Part shown: piece by piece, positions 44,436 to 55,618 of the stretch
Layout: every line of letters begins with the position of its first letter
Numbering within the stretch: position 1 is the stretch's first letter
Assembly: GCA_033064195.1 (NCBI GenBank)
Contig: JARBJD010000201.1
Location: 62,001-126,000, forward strand
Source of the DNA: Blattamonas nauphoetae
Taxonomy: Eukaryota > Preaxostyla > Oxymonadida
Reading direction: 5' to 3'
DNA length: 64,000 bases
Made by a program: the position numbers and the translations under genes
The notes under the pieces: generated by a model
What the model saw: only the letters and a program-made list of their open reading frames with translations
Told to the model about the DNA's origin: nothing
Database searches by the model: none

Positions 44436-44762
44436 ATGACATCACTGAAAATATTGGAACCATTTGATCCCGAGCTACGAGTGTTTGATAACATCCACGA
44501 CTTTCAGAGATACTTGGAGAAGAATAAAAAAGAACTGAACGAATACACAACTCAGAAACTGAATAGGATGATCCAAATTGATGGATACAGAATCACAAAA
44601 ATAAGAGGTGAGATAGCACTGAGGAAACGATACGGTGATGCTTCAACAACTCCTGATTCACTATCGATTGATCAGAGATTATCAGACATTGAAGAATCTA
44701 TACGAGCGCTCACTGATACGATTAGTAATCTCATTCAAGAATTAACGGACCCTTCTGATTAA
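44436..44762 (+). CDS. E2 small helical protein
   Basis: 108 residues, mostly charged helix (NIHDFQRYLEKNKKELN, LSIDQRLSDIEESIRALTD) with a predicted C-terminal coiled coil. Conserved between integrase and ATPase in E1 and E2. Its 3' end overlaps the 3' end of the opposite-strand ATPase gene by 21 bp. No known family recognised. A structural or accessory packaging role is possible from its neighbour only. The motif at 44418-44435 precedes it. Confidence 0.65.
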   Translation: MTSLKILEPFDPELRVFDNIHDFQRYLEKNKKELNEYTTQKLNRMIQIDGYRITKIRGEIALRKRYGDASTTPDSLSIDQRLSDIEESIRALTDTISNLIQELTDPSD

Positions 44763-45587
44763 CCCATCTTTGTTGATCTCATTCAGTGTAACTCCATCTG
44801 TGTTGTATCGAAGAATGATTGCTTCACACTTTTGTTTTCGTTGGTAGACATTCCAGAATTGTCGAATGTCAATTGGTGAATTCAACTGAGGATACACTCT
44901 GCTGATTCGTTCTTTATTGAATCCTCCAAAAATCCACATCGAATCAATGTTTGACTTCATGTCTGCTGACAAACTGAAGAGTTCATGCATCGTCAGAAAG
45001 AATGTGAATTTCGGTTGTCGATTCTCCAATAATAGGTCCATCATTGTCATTCTATTTTTGGATGTTCTACGTTCCCCAAGAATTCTGCGACAGTCATCCA
45101 AGAGGATAATCGTTTGGAGATTCTTAACTGAGAAATCATCAATGTAAAGTGAGTCAAAGAGATTCTCTCTGCATTCATCAGTAATTCTATCTTGCCATTG
45201 ATTGTCAATAATCTCTTCATACGCTGCTTTCGATTCAGATAGTTCCAACAGAAATGGAAGTGCATCATCGTATTTGACTTTGACATAAGGAACGTTCAAT
45301 ATTGGTTTGAATTTATCGAATGTTGGATCAATGTTCTTATCAGTAACGAATACAAAGAGATGAAACAGTTCATTCCTAACCTGAACATTTTGGAGCTTAG
45401 CAACTTCTCGAAGAGCATTAAATGTTTTCCCACTTCCTCTATTTCCTACGAGAACATTAACACTATTGCGATTGAAATTTAGGTCAGGATGTATTTGTGA
45501 TTGTACTTCATGAGAAACATTCCGATTTGATGCTTCACTCAATTTTGCATTCACGTATGCTGTTAGAGATATTGGAGATTTCTTCAT
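44742..45587 (-). CDS. E2 packaging ATPase (FtsK/HerA, A32-like)
   Basis: 281 residues on the opposite strand to the other element genes, looks whole. Walker A VGNRGSGKT (about residues 47-55) and Walker B TIILLDDC (about 159-166) are clear; a later FFLTMHELF stretch suits the sensor region. This family drives DNA into capsids in Polintons and related viruses. It shares a short divergent start region (45588-45646) with the next gene and ends overlapping the small helical gene. Confidence 0.9.
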   Translation of the reverse strand: MKKSPISLTAYVNAKLSEASNRNVSHEVQSQIHPDLNFNRNSVNVLVGNRGSGKTFNALREVAKLQNVQVRNELFHLFVFVTDKNIDPTFDKFKPILNVPYVKVKYDDALPFLLELSESKAAYEEIIDNQWQDRITDECRENLFDSLYIDDFSVKNLQTIILLDDCRRILGERRTSKNRMTMMDLLLENRQPKFTFFLTMHELFSLSADMKSNIDSMWIFGGFNKERISRVYPQLNSPIDIRQFWNVYQRKQKCEAIILRYNTDGVTLNEINKDGLIRRVR

Positions 45588-45646
45588 TTGTGATTTAACT
45601 CTAAGTAAAATATACTTTTGGATTTTTTATTTTCTATGAAATACAC
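45588..45646. promoter_or_regulatory. Shared divergent start region, E2
   Basis: 59 bp between the ATPase start (minus) and the next gene (plus). It contains GATTTTTTATTTTCTAT reading toward the plus gene and TATATTTTACTTAGAG reading toward the ATPase. Confidence 0.55.
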
Positions 45647-45690
45647 ATGACTCAAAAGATAGTGTACCAACAATCAGCATCGTTAAGAAA
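45647..45690 (+). pseudogene. Start of the E2 conserved unknown gene, cut by E3
   Basis: The first codons (MTQKIVYQQSASLR) match the gene at 53597. The E3 terminal repeat follows directly. Confidence 0.8.
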
Positions 45691-45973
45691 AGTAGTATAG
45701 AAGAAGAATATCGATACCGACCTAGATCCCATTTAGTACGGAATAGATAGTCATTCATGATGAACAGTGATTCTCAATTCCGATTGAACCAACGATTATT
45801 TTTAAAGTACAATCAGCGATGATCCCAATATGACAGATAATACTTTTTTCTAGCATTTCGGTGTATCCTTTTTTCATGTCTAAATTCAATTATTTAGTCA
45901 AAAAAGAGACCTCATTTGCAAGCTTAAATCTAAAGGGTTTTTTCATCATTGGAGAAAACATTCGTTTAATTTT
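45691..45973 (+). repeat. E3 left terminal inverted repeat
   Basis: Begins AGTAGTATAGAAGAAG. Closer to the right repeat at 60064-60346 (both have GAAGAAG and TTTAGTACGG) than to the E2 left repeat. Confidence 0.9.
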
Positions 45974-46003
45974 TCATTTTCTGATTTTTTTATTGTGTAT
46001 TAA

Positions 46004-46588
46004 ATGACAAATCAGCTGACACCAAACAAACTAATCGAGACTCTAAATAATGAAAAATTGATCTTGATAACCGAACCAGTTCTGAATCGTTCTGGAACCT
46101 CATATTTATCACATGGAACTTTCGACTACGCAAGCGAAGATAAACCTGATGAGATTTATCGAGTTTACATTACCTCTTTCGTTAAAGGATCAAGACCACA
46201 TCTGAACCCCAATTTATATCACAGATTCGACAACTGTTGTACAAAAGAAAAATTCATTGAGTCCCTTCACAGTGAGAATTGTGAACTCGTTGATGAGTAC
46301 AAATCTTCAGAGTCAGTAGTGAGATATCTTCACGAGGGAGTTGAATGGAGAATCAAACCATCACAATGGATGAAAGGAGTTAGAACACATGAGAAGAAGC
46401 GTAAACATTACACTCAATCGTTTGTTGAAAACGAACTGAGGAAACACAACTGTGAGCTCGTTGGTGAATACAAGAAAGTGATGGTTCCTTTTCACTATCG
46501 AGTGATTGGAGAAACTGAAGTATATAAAGCGAGACTTGACGAATGGTTCAAAGCCAAAAATAAGCCCCATTTGAGGAAACCAAAATAA
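46004..46588 (+). CDS. E3 repeat-domain protein
   Basis: 194 residues, identical in protein sequence to the E2 copy at 37365, with three related units. The preceding start region differs slightly (ATTTTTTTATTGTGTATTAA). Looks whole. Its perfect protein identity, compared with the less similar polymerase that follows, fits a recent conversion tract or strong selection. Confidence 0.7.
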   Translation: MTNQLTPNKLIETLNNEKLILITEPVLNRSGTSYLSHGTFDYASEDKPDEIYRVYITSFVKGSRPHLNPNLYHRFDNCCTKEKFIESLHSENCELVDEYKSSESVVRYLHEGVEWRIKPSQWMKGVRTHEKKRKHYTQSFVENELRKHNCELVGEYKKVMVPFHYRVIGETEVYKARLDEWFKAKNKPHLRKPK

Positions 46589-46631
46589 TCACTTAAATTT
46601 TTTTATTTTTGAATTTTTTAATTCGTGTAAA

Positions 46632-49600
46632 ATGACAACTCCTCTAAACTCAGTACTAACTTCCATCACCAAAATCAAACAACTGTTTCCGAACACCACA
46701 TTTGAATTCAAGGATAAACATGGATATGATCGACACTATAATCCTGAGAGTAAAAACTACAAACATCAGAGATCTTATCTCATGGCAATGCTCAAGAATC
46801 CAGATATTCACTTTGATGGACCAGCAAAGAACATTGGTGACAGTGATATCGAGAATTTCATTCAACAACTTGTACAACAAAGAGAACAACAAAGAGAACA
46901 ACAAGCAATTCAAAAACAGAACGAACAGAACAACAATGCAATGATGAATGAAGAGGATCACAATATCATCATCATCGATATGAAAGCTCATCCAAGAATT
47001 AACGAAACTGAACTGAAGAGACAAGTGTTCAAGGTCACACTGAAACTAAAGTCAATTGAGGAGAAGCTGATGGATCATTGGATGAAGAATCTGTTTATCA
47101 TTCAAAAGAAAAATGAACGAATGGAAGCAAAAGAAGTGAAGTCATTCAATGGATTTGATGAGTGTATTCTGCTCGCTGAACCACGAAACAAAAACGCATT
47201 CAATTCATGTCTCATGAATGCACGAAGAAAGTTCAAGAAGAATGAGATCGAAAAAGAAACTACGAATGGAAAACCGTATCAGTTGTACTTCCACAATCAT
47301 CTGAAAAATGTTGAAGAAATCACAACCTTCATTAAAACAGTCTATGAAAAAGAGAAGGATCATCCATTCAAGATTAGTATTGATTTTGGAAAGATCGTTG
47401 AGAGAAAAGATGGTGATGAAACAACATACAACGACTTCAGACCAGAATTGGAGAACACATCAAAGAGTTTCCCAACAGTCATTCGTAATGAGGCAGACGT
47501 CGCTGAGTATTCAAAGTATGCAATCAATCTGATCAAGGAATCACAAGAGAGAACATTAATGGATACCAAGTCAATGTTTATTGCGTTTCATTCACTTTTG
47601 GTTGCTGTCTATCGATTTCCAGTTGCAGGAAAAGCAAATGCTTTACTTACAATTCACATGAAGACACACAATATTAAATACGTTGATTCACCATACAATA
47701 TCTGTTTCTTTCAAGCTGTTTCACACAAAACACTTCCAGATACTCCAGAGAGGAAGATTCCGCTGAATACCAGAAATGCTGAAGCACACCGACTGTTTGC
47801 CAAATGCAAGAATCTTACCCATCTCACATCACATCAATTGACACCATTTCTTCAACAGTATCCTGGATTTGATATTGCATCTGATCTCGACGAAACAATG
47901 AAGATCCTAAACATCACAGTTCACATTTATGAATACGATGAAGACAAGGGTCGGTACTTTCTTAGTCAATCTTATGTCAACGAAAATGACGATGCTCTGG
48001 TTGTTCCAATTCTCATTGTTCCACTCACAGCAACTATGGTTCATGTGATGTTCATTGCTGATCCTGAAAAACTCACTGGATTTAAACTATGCCCATATTG
48101 TCAATCAAGAGGATTCCAAGTGAGGAATACAAACTACAGCAGAGATTTTGAGAAGCATCTTGCTGAGTGCAAAGAGCTTGATGGAAAACACATGAAGAAG
48201 ATCTCACTTGATCGTACGCCAAGACCATATGTTCCACATATCCTCAACAATAGAACTTATGAATTTCTGATGGCACACAAAAGACAAGACGAATTCAAAC
48301 CAACACAATACTACATCACTTATGATTTCGAAACAATGGAAGATCTCATTCTTGACAATCTCTTCTCTGATGACAACACTCAACTGATCTCACACTTGAA
48401 GCCTCTTTCAGTTGCATCAGCAATTAAAACAAAATCAGGAGTGAAGTCAATCTACTTTGATCTTCGAGATGGAATGGACTTTGTGAAGCAATGGATCAGA
48501 GAACTCTTCAAATATGCTGAGACAGTTCGAGAGAACAACTACTACGAAGACCCAGAAATTCCTTCTCAGAATGAAGTCAGTGTTATTGGATTCAACAGTT
48601 CAAGATTTGACATCAATCTCATCTTTCGCGATCTTGTTGACAAGGATTGGAAAGTGGTAAGTTTCCTTGGATCAACAACGAAGGATAAACAAGTATTGAT
48701 CAGACATGAGAAGACACAACAAGTTCTTCGATTCATCGACATGATGTCATACACAGGACCAATGACTTTGGACAATGCAGTGAAGGCTTTTGGTGGGAAA
48801 ACCACTCTTCAGAAATCTTTCTTTGCATACGAATCATTCGACTCATCAGACTACGACACAGTACTGAGCAACAAGAACCATTCTCCAAATATGAATTCTA
48901 CTCCAGTCTGAACAACAGTGAAATGTCAGATAGTGATTACCAATTGTACCTTGATGATTGGAAGAAGCAAGGATTCAAAAACAGATGGGATTACCTCAAG
49001 TTCTACAACATCAGAGACGTCGAATGTATGATTGCACCATTGGATAATCTCATTGATCTGAACTTCCAATACAAGGTGGATATGTTGCACAATCTTTCAT
49101 TGTCAGCCAATGCTTCCGCAATCAAATATGCATGTGCCTACAAGGACTTCGACATCGACGATGATTTCAATGGAGTGGATCAATCTGGTGAAATAAAAAT
49201 CACCAAACAATACTGGAAGTACAAGGTCGCAGGATACATTTATCAAGACCAGAAAGCACATCGCAATACTGACAAAAATGTCACTGAAGCAGACTACGAC
49301 TGGTTTGTTCAACAATGCAAGAGAGTGTGCTACATCTGCAAGAGTCACTTCTCACAAGCAGTTCGACCAACGTTAGACAGAATCGACAATTCGAAAGGAC
49401 ATTCAAAAGAGAACGTGAAGATCTGCTGTGACTACTGCAACACTTACAAGTCAGACAAAGATGAACATCTCACAAGATTGAGAATTCAACTGAAGAAGTA
49501 CTGCATCTGGAAATCACTACCAATGACTCTGACACATGAGCAAACATATCACAAGTTGAGAGCCGCAGTGACTGGTGGACTATCAAATGTTCAACACCGA

Positions 49601-51085
49601 CAGAATATAAAAGATGTGACACCAATCAATCACTTCACATATGAAGACGGAAGAGTTGTTTCCAAAGATACAGAACACATCATGACTCACGTTTGTGGTG
49701 TTGACTTTAATTCACTCTATCCAAGTGCATTCTCATCAATCAAGAACAAGAACAATCCATACACAAATCACAGAATGTACATGCCAGGAAGATGTTTGTT
49801 CACCGCAACAGGAGACAAAGAATGTCGCAAGATTATCGAAGACAAGAATCAGAAGACACTTTTCGTTGCAGAACTGAAGGGACACATCGATGAGAAGTAC
49901 ATAAATGACTTCATTAACTTCCCACCAATCTTCAGAAACATTGTGGTCAATACAACGGAAGAGAACATTGGAGAAAAGACTTATTCGTTGATGAAGAAGC
50001 ATGGATTGAAGACTGATGATAAACAACGGAAGCTGACCCAACTCTTGAGTACACACGATCAGTATATGTTCTTTTCGACATACTATCTGTGGTTCCTCAT
50101 CGACTATTGCCACTTCATCGTCGACGACATCAAGAGTGTGATGGTGTTCTCGAGACATGCAGGATTTGAACCATTTGTGACCTCATTCATGAATGATCGA
50201 ATAGAAGCAATGAAGGTTGGAAACAAGGGAAAAGAACAATTCTGTAAGACGAACCTCAATGGAAGTTACGGATACGATGGAATGAACACTGAGAAATACA
50301 ACTCAATCACAATCTGCAATGAGAAGAGAACATATTTGAAACAAATGATGAAAGGATTTGTGGCTACGAGAGAGATCAATGAGGACAACTACATTGTGAT
50401 TGAAGACAGAGAGAAAGCATCATGCAAAACATGTCTGCAAGAAGCAGTATTCACACTCGACAATGCCAAGTTCTGGTATCTGAATTTCATCTACAACTTC
50501 ATGTACAAATGCCTAGACATGAACAAGATTCACTTCTGTGAGGGAGACACTGACTCTGCGTACTGGGCCATAAGTGGAGATCCGAATGCCGGTATCCATC
50601 AACAGTTTGAACACGTGATTGCTGACAAGGAATTCTATGATGCACACAAATATGAATGGTTTCCCAATCCTGAAAAAGGAGTTGATGATGAGAAGAAACT
50701 GTTGGGACTAGCAATTGAAAAGGAAGGTGAACAGATGATCTGTCTTGCACCCAAGTGTTACTCTCTCGATGAGAAATGCAAAATCAAAGGAGTGTCATTA
50801 AAGAAAACAAATATCACGAGTGACGATTATGTGAAGTGCCTCAATGGAGAGAAAACAGTGACTACATCACTGAACTTCACCGTAAAACGGTTCAAGCATC
50901 AGAATGATGTGTTTCAGACGAGAAGAGTCGTGAGCGAAGAGAATACAAATGGATTTGAGATAGCAAAAATACAACAGCAAAAACTCAGTCTCAGTGGAAT
51001 ACATCTGAAAGCAATCGTATTGGAAAATGAATCGTGTCCTCCATTCATTCATGGACTGAAAGCTACTGATTATATTATTGAATAA
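46632..51085 (+). pseudogene. E3 protein-primed DNA polymerase B, broken
   Basis: The span carries the same domains as the E2 enzyme (OTU-like stretch, finger, exonuclease, HNH-like segment, polymerase motifs A, B and C), but the reading is broken about once. Both sides of the break are otherwise well kept, so the damage is recent. Many base differences from E2 are scattered through the gene, more than in the neighbouring integrase. The tail ends KATDYIIE as in E2. Confidence 0.85.
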
Positions 51086-51108
51086 ACACAAACTTTATTT
51101 TTGAATAA

Positions 51109-52380
51109 ATGAATACACACTTTTTAAGTTCAAAAGAAATTGATTCAATAGTGAAGAATCTCCTTTCTTCAGCACGTGTTGTGCATTTTACAATTGAGAA
51201 TATCAGGAAAGATCCTACTCAGATTTTACCAGTCTATCATGGCTCTTTTTCAGTAGGAGGAGGATTTGACGCAAATGACGAAACATATTTTGAGGATTGG
51301 TTCAGTGGAGAATTACCTCCTGATTTATACCTAATTGATGGAGTGAAAGTGATTCAACGATTTGTAAAGCAATTTCTTGGAAAAACTATTAATGATTCCA
51401 GAGCTCAACAAGCGTACAAAGCATATCAACAATATTATTACGAAGCACAAGATATTCACTTTGGACAATCTCCACAACCAGTGGCAGTACCGATGGAAAC
51501 ACCAACGCAACCATCAACTCAACCCCTGGGAGGTCTCGAAGCCTTTAGCAAGACGAGTTCAACATTGTCATCATCAATCAGAGCTGGTAAGAAGAGACGT
51601 CCGAAACCATCACATCATGAATTTCCAGCAAGAGAGAGAAGGTTCGATGAAGATATATTTGTGACTATTTCGCAAGTGCCGGACATTGTTTCAAGAAATC
51701 CATCAGAGAGAATAGGAACGGAACCAACCACACGACAAGTACTAGAAATGTTGGAACAAATGAAAGGATTATTTGACTATCAACAAAAAGACAATTCAGA
51801 AGATGAACAAATCAAAGCTGAGAACTCAATCATGGATAATCAGCAACGTATGGAACAATTCATCACTAATAAGATTGTAGAGACAAAGAAGATGAACCGA
51901 GACATATTTGTCCTATCACACATTCCCAGAGCAGTTGATAGTGATGACACTGATTTCATTATTGCTCATCCGAAACAAATACCATTTGGCGGAAGATCAT
52001 TTCAGGATTGGTATGAGGAATATGTTCATAGATGGAATCTCGCGAATCCAAAACAAACAATGAACTTACGAGCACAAAACGTACGGAACTGGCTAATCAA
52101 AGATTGTCCGAAGACAACAAGTACCGTTGGAGAAAATCACAAACCCTCTTTCGATCAATTGAGACAATTCATGTCAAAGAGATTTCATTGGCAGATCAGC
52201 ACATCATACCATTCATCAGAGATCAGAAAGAGTTCCAAGACAATGAATGATGACAGATACATTTTTTCTCACCAAGTTGTGAAGACATGAAAATGTTGAT
52301 TTGTAGTTCATCGAATACAATCTACTCTACTGAACGGACTCACGAAAAGTGTTTGATTCATTACGATCTCGATCTCGTTC
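51109..52380 (+). pseudogene. E3 integrase, broken
   Basis: The first 950 or so bases appear identical to the E2 integrase at 42423 and include the DETYFEDWF region. The rest, where the catalytic core should be, is heavily disrupted, with several breaks, and much of the core is not present. E3 could therefore not have supplied its own integrase in its present form. Confidence 0.8.
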
Positions 52381-52393
52381 GATTCAATTTCAA

Positions 52394-52673
52394 ATGACAT
52401 CACTGAAAATACCATTGGAGCTACGAGATATCCACGAAGAGAGAACTGAACGAATACACAACTCAGAAACTGAATAGGATGATCCAAATTGATGGATACA
52501 GAATCACAAAAATAAGAGGTGAGATAGCACTGAGGAAACGATACGGTGATGCTTCAACAACTCCTGATTCACTATCGATTGATCAGAGATTATCAGACAT
52601 TGAAGAATCAATTCGAGCGCTGACTGACTCAATTGGTAACCTTATCCAAGAATTAACAGACACTTCTGATTAG
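52394..52673 (+). pseudogene. E3 small helical protein gene, broken
   Basis: Matches the E2 gene at 44436 over most of its length (QIDGYRITKIRGEIALRK) but its front part is damaged, with one or two breaks. It still overlaps the ATPase 3' end. Confidence 0.7.
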
Positions 52674-53537
52674 TCCATCTTTGTTGATCTCATTCAGTGT
52701 AACTCCATCTGTGTTGTATCGAAGAATGATTGCTTCACACTTTTGTTTTCGTTGGTAGACATTCCAGAATTGTCGAATGTCAATTGGTGAATTCAACTGA
52801 GGATACACTCTGCTGATTCGTTCTTTATTGAATCCTCCAAAAATCCACATCGAATCAATGTTTGACTTCATGTCTGCTGACAAACTGAAGAGTTCATGCA
52901 TCGTCAGAAAGAATGTGAATTTCGGTTGTCGATTCTCCAATAATAGGTCCATCATTGTCATTCTATTTTTGGATGTTCTACGTTCACCTAGGATTCGACG
53001 GCAGTCATCAAGGAGGATAATCGTTTGGAGATTCTTCACTGAGAAGTCATCGATGTAAAGAGCATCAAAGAGATCCTCTCGGCATTCATCTGTGATTCTG
53101 TTTTGCCACTGGTTGTCAATGATCTCTTCATACGCAGCTTTTGATTCAGATAGTTCCAACAGAAATGGAAGTGCATCATCGTATTTGACTTTGACATAAG
53201 GAACGTTCAATATTGGTTTGAATTTATCGAATGTTGGATCAATGTTCTTATCAGTAACGAATACAAAGAGATGAAACAGTTCATTCCTAACCTGAACATT
53301 TTGGAGCTTAGCAACTTCTCGAAGAGCATTAAATGTTTTCCCACTTCCTCTATTTCCTACGAGAACATTAACACTATTGCGATTGAAATTTAAGTCTGGA
53401 TGTATCTGTGATTGCACTTCATGAGAAACATTTCTGTTTGATTCTTCATTCAATTTAGCATTCACGTATGCTGTAAGTGAAGAGGGCTCTGCCCTCCGTA
53501 ACAATGTTGACATTGTTGTTATTGGAGATTTCTTCAT
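52653..53537 (-). CDS. E3 packaging ATPase (FtsK/HerA, A32-like)
   Basis: 294 residues with the same VGNRGSGKT and TIILLDDC motifs as the E2 copy and almost the same sequence elsewhere. Near the N-terminus it carries about 13 extra residues encoded by a short stretch with an inverted GGAGGGCAGAGCCCTC, absent from the other two copies. Looks whole. Convergent with the small helical gene and divergent from the 324-residue protein gene. Confidence 0.85.
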   Translation of the reverse strand: MKKSPITTMSTLLRRAEPSSLTAYVNAKLNEESNRNVSHEVQSQIHPDLNFNRNSVNVLVGNRGSGKTFNALREVAKLQNVQVRNELFHLFVFVTDKNIDPTFDKFKPILNVPYVKVKYDDALPFLLELSESKAAYEEIIDNQWQNRITDECREDLFDALYIDDFSVKNLQTIILLDDCRRILGERRTSKNRMTMMDLLLENRQPKFTFFLTMHELFSLSADMKSNIDSMWIFGGFNKERISRVYPQLNSPIDIRQFWNVYQRKQKCEAIILRYNTDGVTLNEINKDGLIRSVC

Positions 53538-53596
53538 TTGTGATTTAACTCTAATTAAAATATACTTTTGGATTTTTTATTTTCTATGAAATACAC
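53538..53596. promoter_or_regulatory. Shared divergent start region, E3
   Basis: Almost the same 59 bp as at 45588-45646, again with GATTTTTTATTTTCTAT toward the plus-strand gene. Confidence 0.55.
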
Positions 53597-54571
53597 ATGA
53601 CTCAAAAGATAGTGTACCAACAATCAGCATCGTTAAGACAACCAAAAAGATTCGCAGTAGATACTCAAGCAGCATTGAAAAAAATATTTGCTGACGATGA
53701 TATTCGAACCACAATCAATCGTGCGTTAATTAGTGTTCCATCGGCGTTAGAATACATTGAAAGAAACGAACTCAATTGGGAAGTGGTAGTGGAAAAATAT
53801 GGCAAAGTTCCAGATGTAATGGTCTACGACAAAGACACAAAAGATCTGGTTGCAGTAAATGGTTTCATGTTAGCGCCATACACGAATAGACCAGTCAAAG
53901 AGACGTACTTTGCAATGAATCCAACACCAGAAATGAGAAGAGAAAACAAATATAAAACATTCTATCAAGATCATGGAAGAAGACTCAAAGCTGTGCATAG
54001 GAATTTTGTCAAGTATGGAAATTATGAACTACCATCAAACTACAAAGAAATTAGCTATGAAGATGCAAAGAAGAAACGATTGAATCAACCATTTGCAATA
54101 TTGAAGAAACTTGCTGGTGAATGGATGAATAATGTATTAAAACGATATCGTGCCAACAAATCAAATCCAGTTGATCTTAGCAAGGGTGTAATTGACAATA
54201 TTGTGTTCAATTCTATTCAATCCAAAATTGGTTCAATGTTGTGGGATCAATGGCTTACAGATCATGTTGAAGGATATGATAAAAAGTCAGAGGAATGGAA
54301 GAAAATCAAACAAAGAAAAGACTTTAAAGAACGGGTTTATCCAACATTTTATCAATTGATCGCGAGTGATGAAAAATATTTGGAACAATTCTTCGAGCAA
54401 TATTCAACTGACATATCAACAAAAGCAAATGCAATCCAACGAAAAGCATACCAAACAAGAACTATTGGCGGATATCAATCTCAAATGCCAAACTATACTA
54501 GATTTGCTCAGTTGCAGAAAGAAATGGGAGAAGCTGAAAGTGGAAGTGAAAGTGGAAATGAAACTGGATGA
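53597..54571 (+). CDS. Conserved element protein of 324 residues, unknown
   Basis: Present in all three elements directly beyond the ATPase (whole here, only the start in E2 and E1). Basic, with no Cys and no obvious catalytic set; it contains TYFAMNPTPEMRRENKYK, KKLAGEWMNNVLKRY and an acidic Ser/Glu/Gly tail (ESGSESGNE). It is not the adenain-like protease expected in many Polintons, since no catalytic Cys exists. Position beside the ATPase and before the small and capsid-like genes suggests a virion or packaging role. Looks whole. Confidence 0.65.
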   Translation: MTQKIVYQQSASLRQPKRFAVDTQAALKKIFADDDIRTTINRALISVPSALEYIERNELNWEVVVEKYGKVPDVMVYDKDTKDLVAVNGFMLAPYTNRPVKETYFAMNPTPEMRRENKYKTFYQDHGRRLKAVHRNFVKYGNYELPSNYKEISYEDAKKKRLNQPFAILKKLAGEWMNNVLKRYRANKSNPVDLSKGVIDNIVFNSIQSKIGSMLWDQWLTDHVEGYDKKSEEWKKIKQRKDFKERVYPTFYQLIASDEKYLEQFFEQYSTDISTKANAIQRKAYQTRTIGGYQSQMPNYTRFAQLQKEMGEAESGSESGNETG

Positions 54572-54589
54572 TTAAAAACATAAATATAT

Positions 54590-54609
54590 ATTTTTTATTT
54601 TTATAGAAA
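54590..54609 (+). promoter_or_regulatory. T-rich start-codon motif
   Basis: ATTTTTTATTTTTATAGAAA precedes the ATG at 54613, three bases further away than usual. Confidence 0.5.
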
Positions 54610-54612
54610 GTG

Positions 54613-55203
54613 ATGCAACCAATTCTAAGTTGTCAATTTACGAAACACACAAGTTCTTCTTCAGTACCAACATCAATCACCAACAATGTCATCATAGAGG
54701 ATAGGAGCAAAGCTGGCGTCGACAATAGAGGATCAAATGTGGAGATGAATCGTGTTTGTTCTGAGCCTGTGGTCACTAATGAACATGGTGCTTACGATCC
54801 ACCATTGGAGACATATCCATCAGCACCAATTCAAAGCCGTTCAATTCCGCTTCGAGAATATACCTCTAACATTTCAGCATTCAAAGATCAACTACTGTTA
54901 GTGTACAAGAATGCATTCGCATGTGAAAAGAAACTACTGAATAACCTGATTGAACCATCGAAGAAACTGATCACGAACCAAAGTGATTTATGTGCACTGA
55001 TTGCGACACTCACTGGGATCAATGATGTGGTGATTGAACTTGATGATCTGTCAACAAAATGTTCATGCATTAATTCTCTCCCAATCTTTCGAACCATTTT
55101 CAAGATCCTTGTTGGTGGAAAAGACATGAGTATTGCCTATAATGAAGCATATAATACAATTCTCAATTATGGTATCTCTCTGACAAAAGCGATTCCGAGA
55201 TAA
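54613..55203 (+). CDS. E3 protein of 196 residues, unknown
   Basis: The ATG at 54613 is preferred over the in-frame GTG just before it. The N-terminal half is Ser/Pro/Asn-rich and probably disordered (YPSAPIQSRSIPLREY), while the C-terminal half is helical with several Cys (LVYKNAFACEKKLLNNLIE; STKCSCINSLPIFR). No family recognised. Lies 42 bp after the 324-residue gene and 37 bp before the first small MAPG protein. A minor virion protein is possible. Looks whole. Confidence 0.55.
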   Translation: MQPILSCQFTKHTSSSSVPTSITNNVIIEDRSKAGVDNRGSNVEMNRVCSEPVVTNEHGAYDPPLETYPSAPIQSRSIPLREYTSNISAFKDQLLLVYKNAFACEKKLLNNLIEPSKKLITNQSDLCALIATLTGINDVVIELDDLSTKCSCINSLPIFRTIFKILVGGKDMSIAYNEAYNTILNYGISLTKAIPR

Positions 55204-55220
55204 AATTAATCATGAATTGT

Positions 55221-55239
55221 ATTTTTTATTTTTCTATAA
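55221..55239 (+). promoter_or_regulatory. T-rich start-codon motif
   Basis: ATTTTTTATTTTTCTATAA against the ATG at 55240; the same 19 bases recur before 57860. Confidence 0.65.
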
Positions 55240-55581
55240 ATGGCACCAGGAAGTTTCAACAAACTCAAAAATATCGGCAAACAGTTCTTTCAATTCATCA
55301 AACCGCTAGCTCCATCTTTGCTTCAAGTCGGTGGTGGATTGCTCTCTCAAACGAACAGTAAATTCGGACAAACAGCAGGAGGAATTCTTAGTGGATTAGG
55401 TGGAATAATGGATTCTTATCAACAGTCTCGTAGATCGAACGAACCCTCAGGTGGAGAGAATAAGGCAATCAATCGTCAACAAAAACCACAGATGATCGAG
55501 TACGAACCTCGACGAAATGGACGATACTCCAATGATGAGATGCCACTCTCGTCAAATTCCAAAATTCAATTCAAAGGATAA
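55240..55581 (+). CDS. E3 small MAPG protein 1
   Basis: 113 residues. The start MAPGSFNKLKNIGKQFFQF forms a basic amphipathic helix, followed by a Gly/Leu-rich hydrophobic part (LLQVGGGLLSQ, GGILSGLGGIM) and a polar tail. It resembles in style the small internal capsid proteins of adenoviruses and Polinton minor virion proteins that touch membranes, but homology is not shown. Shares its first four residues and helix style with the next gene, suggesting a duplicated pair. Looks whole. Confidence 0.6.
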   Translation: MAPGSFNKLKNIGKQFFQFIKPLAPSLLQVGGGLLSQTNSKFGQTAGGILSGLGGIMDSYQQSRRSNEPSGGENKAINRQQKPQMIEYEPRRNGRYSNDEMPLSSNSKIQFKG

Positions 55582-55618
55582 TAATTCACTAGTATTCGAA
55601 TATTTTTATTTTCCTAAA

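Larger units (their letters stand above)
37053..45690 (+). mobile_element. Polinton E2, left half, inserted in E1
   Basis: E2 starts with a 283-bp terminal repeat and carries the repeat-domain protein, PolB, integrase, small helical protein, ATPase and the first codons of the conserved 324-residue-type gene, where E3 begins. Its polymerase, integrase and ATPase genes look whole. The right half is absent; the terminal repeat at 60346 with the matching AACAAC belongs to the same insertion event, so E2 and E3 have been fused by recombination. Near identity to E3 points to a young age. Confidence 0.8.

Noticed and set aside
53597-54571. Cysteine protease assignment for the 324-residue protein
   Set aside because: The protein contains no cysteine and no recognisable catalytic set.
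37053-54600. Simple tandem duplication or assembly artefact explaining two near-identical left halves
   Set aside because: The polymerases differ at many sites and E3 begins exactly at a terminal-repeat end, so two separate elements are more likely; artefact cannot be fully excluded without reads.
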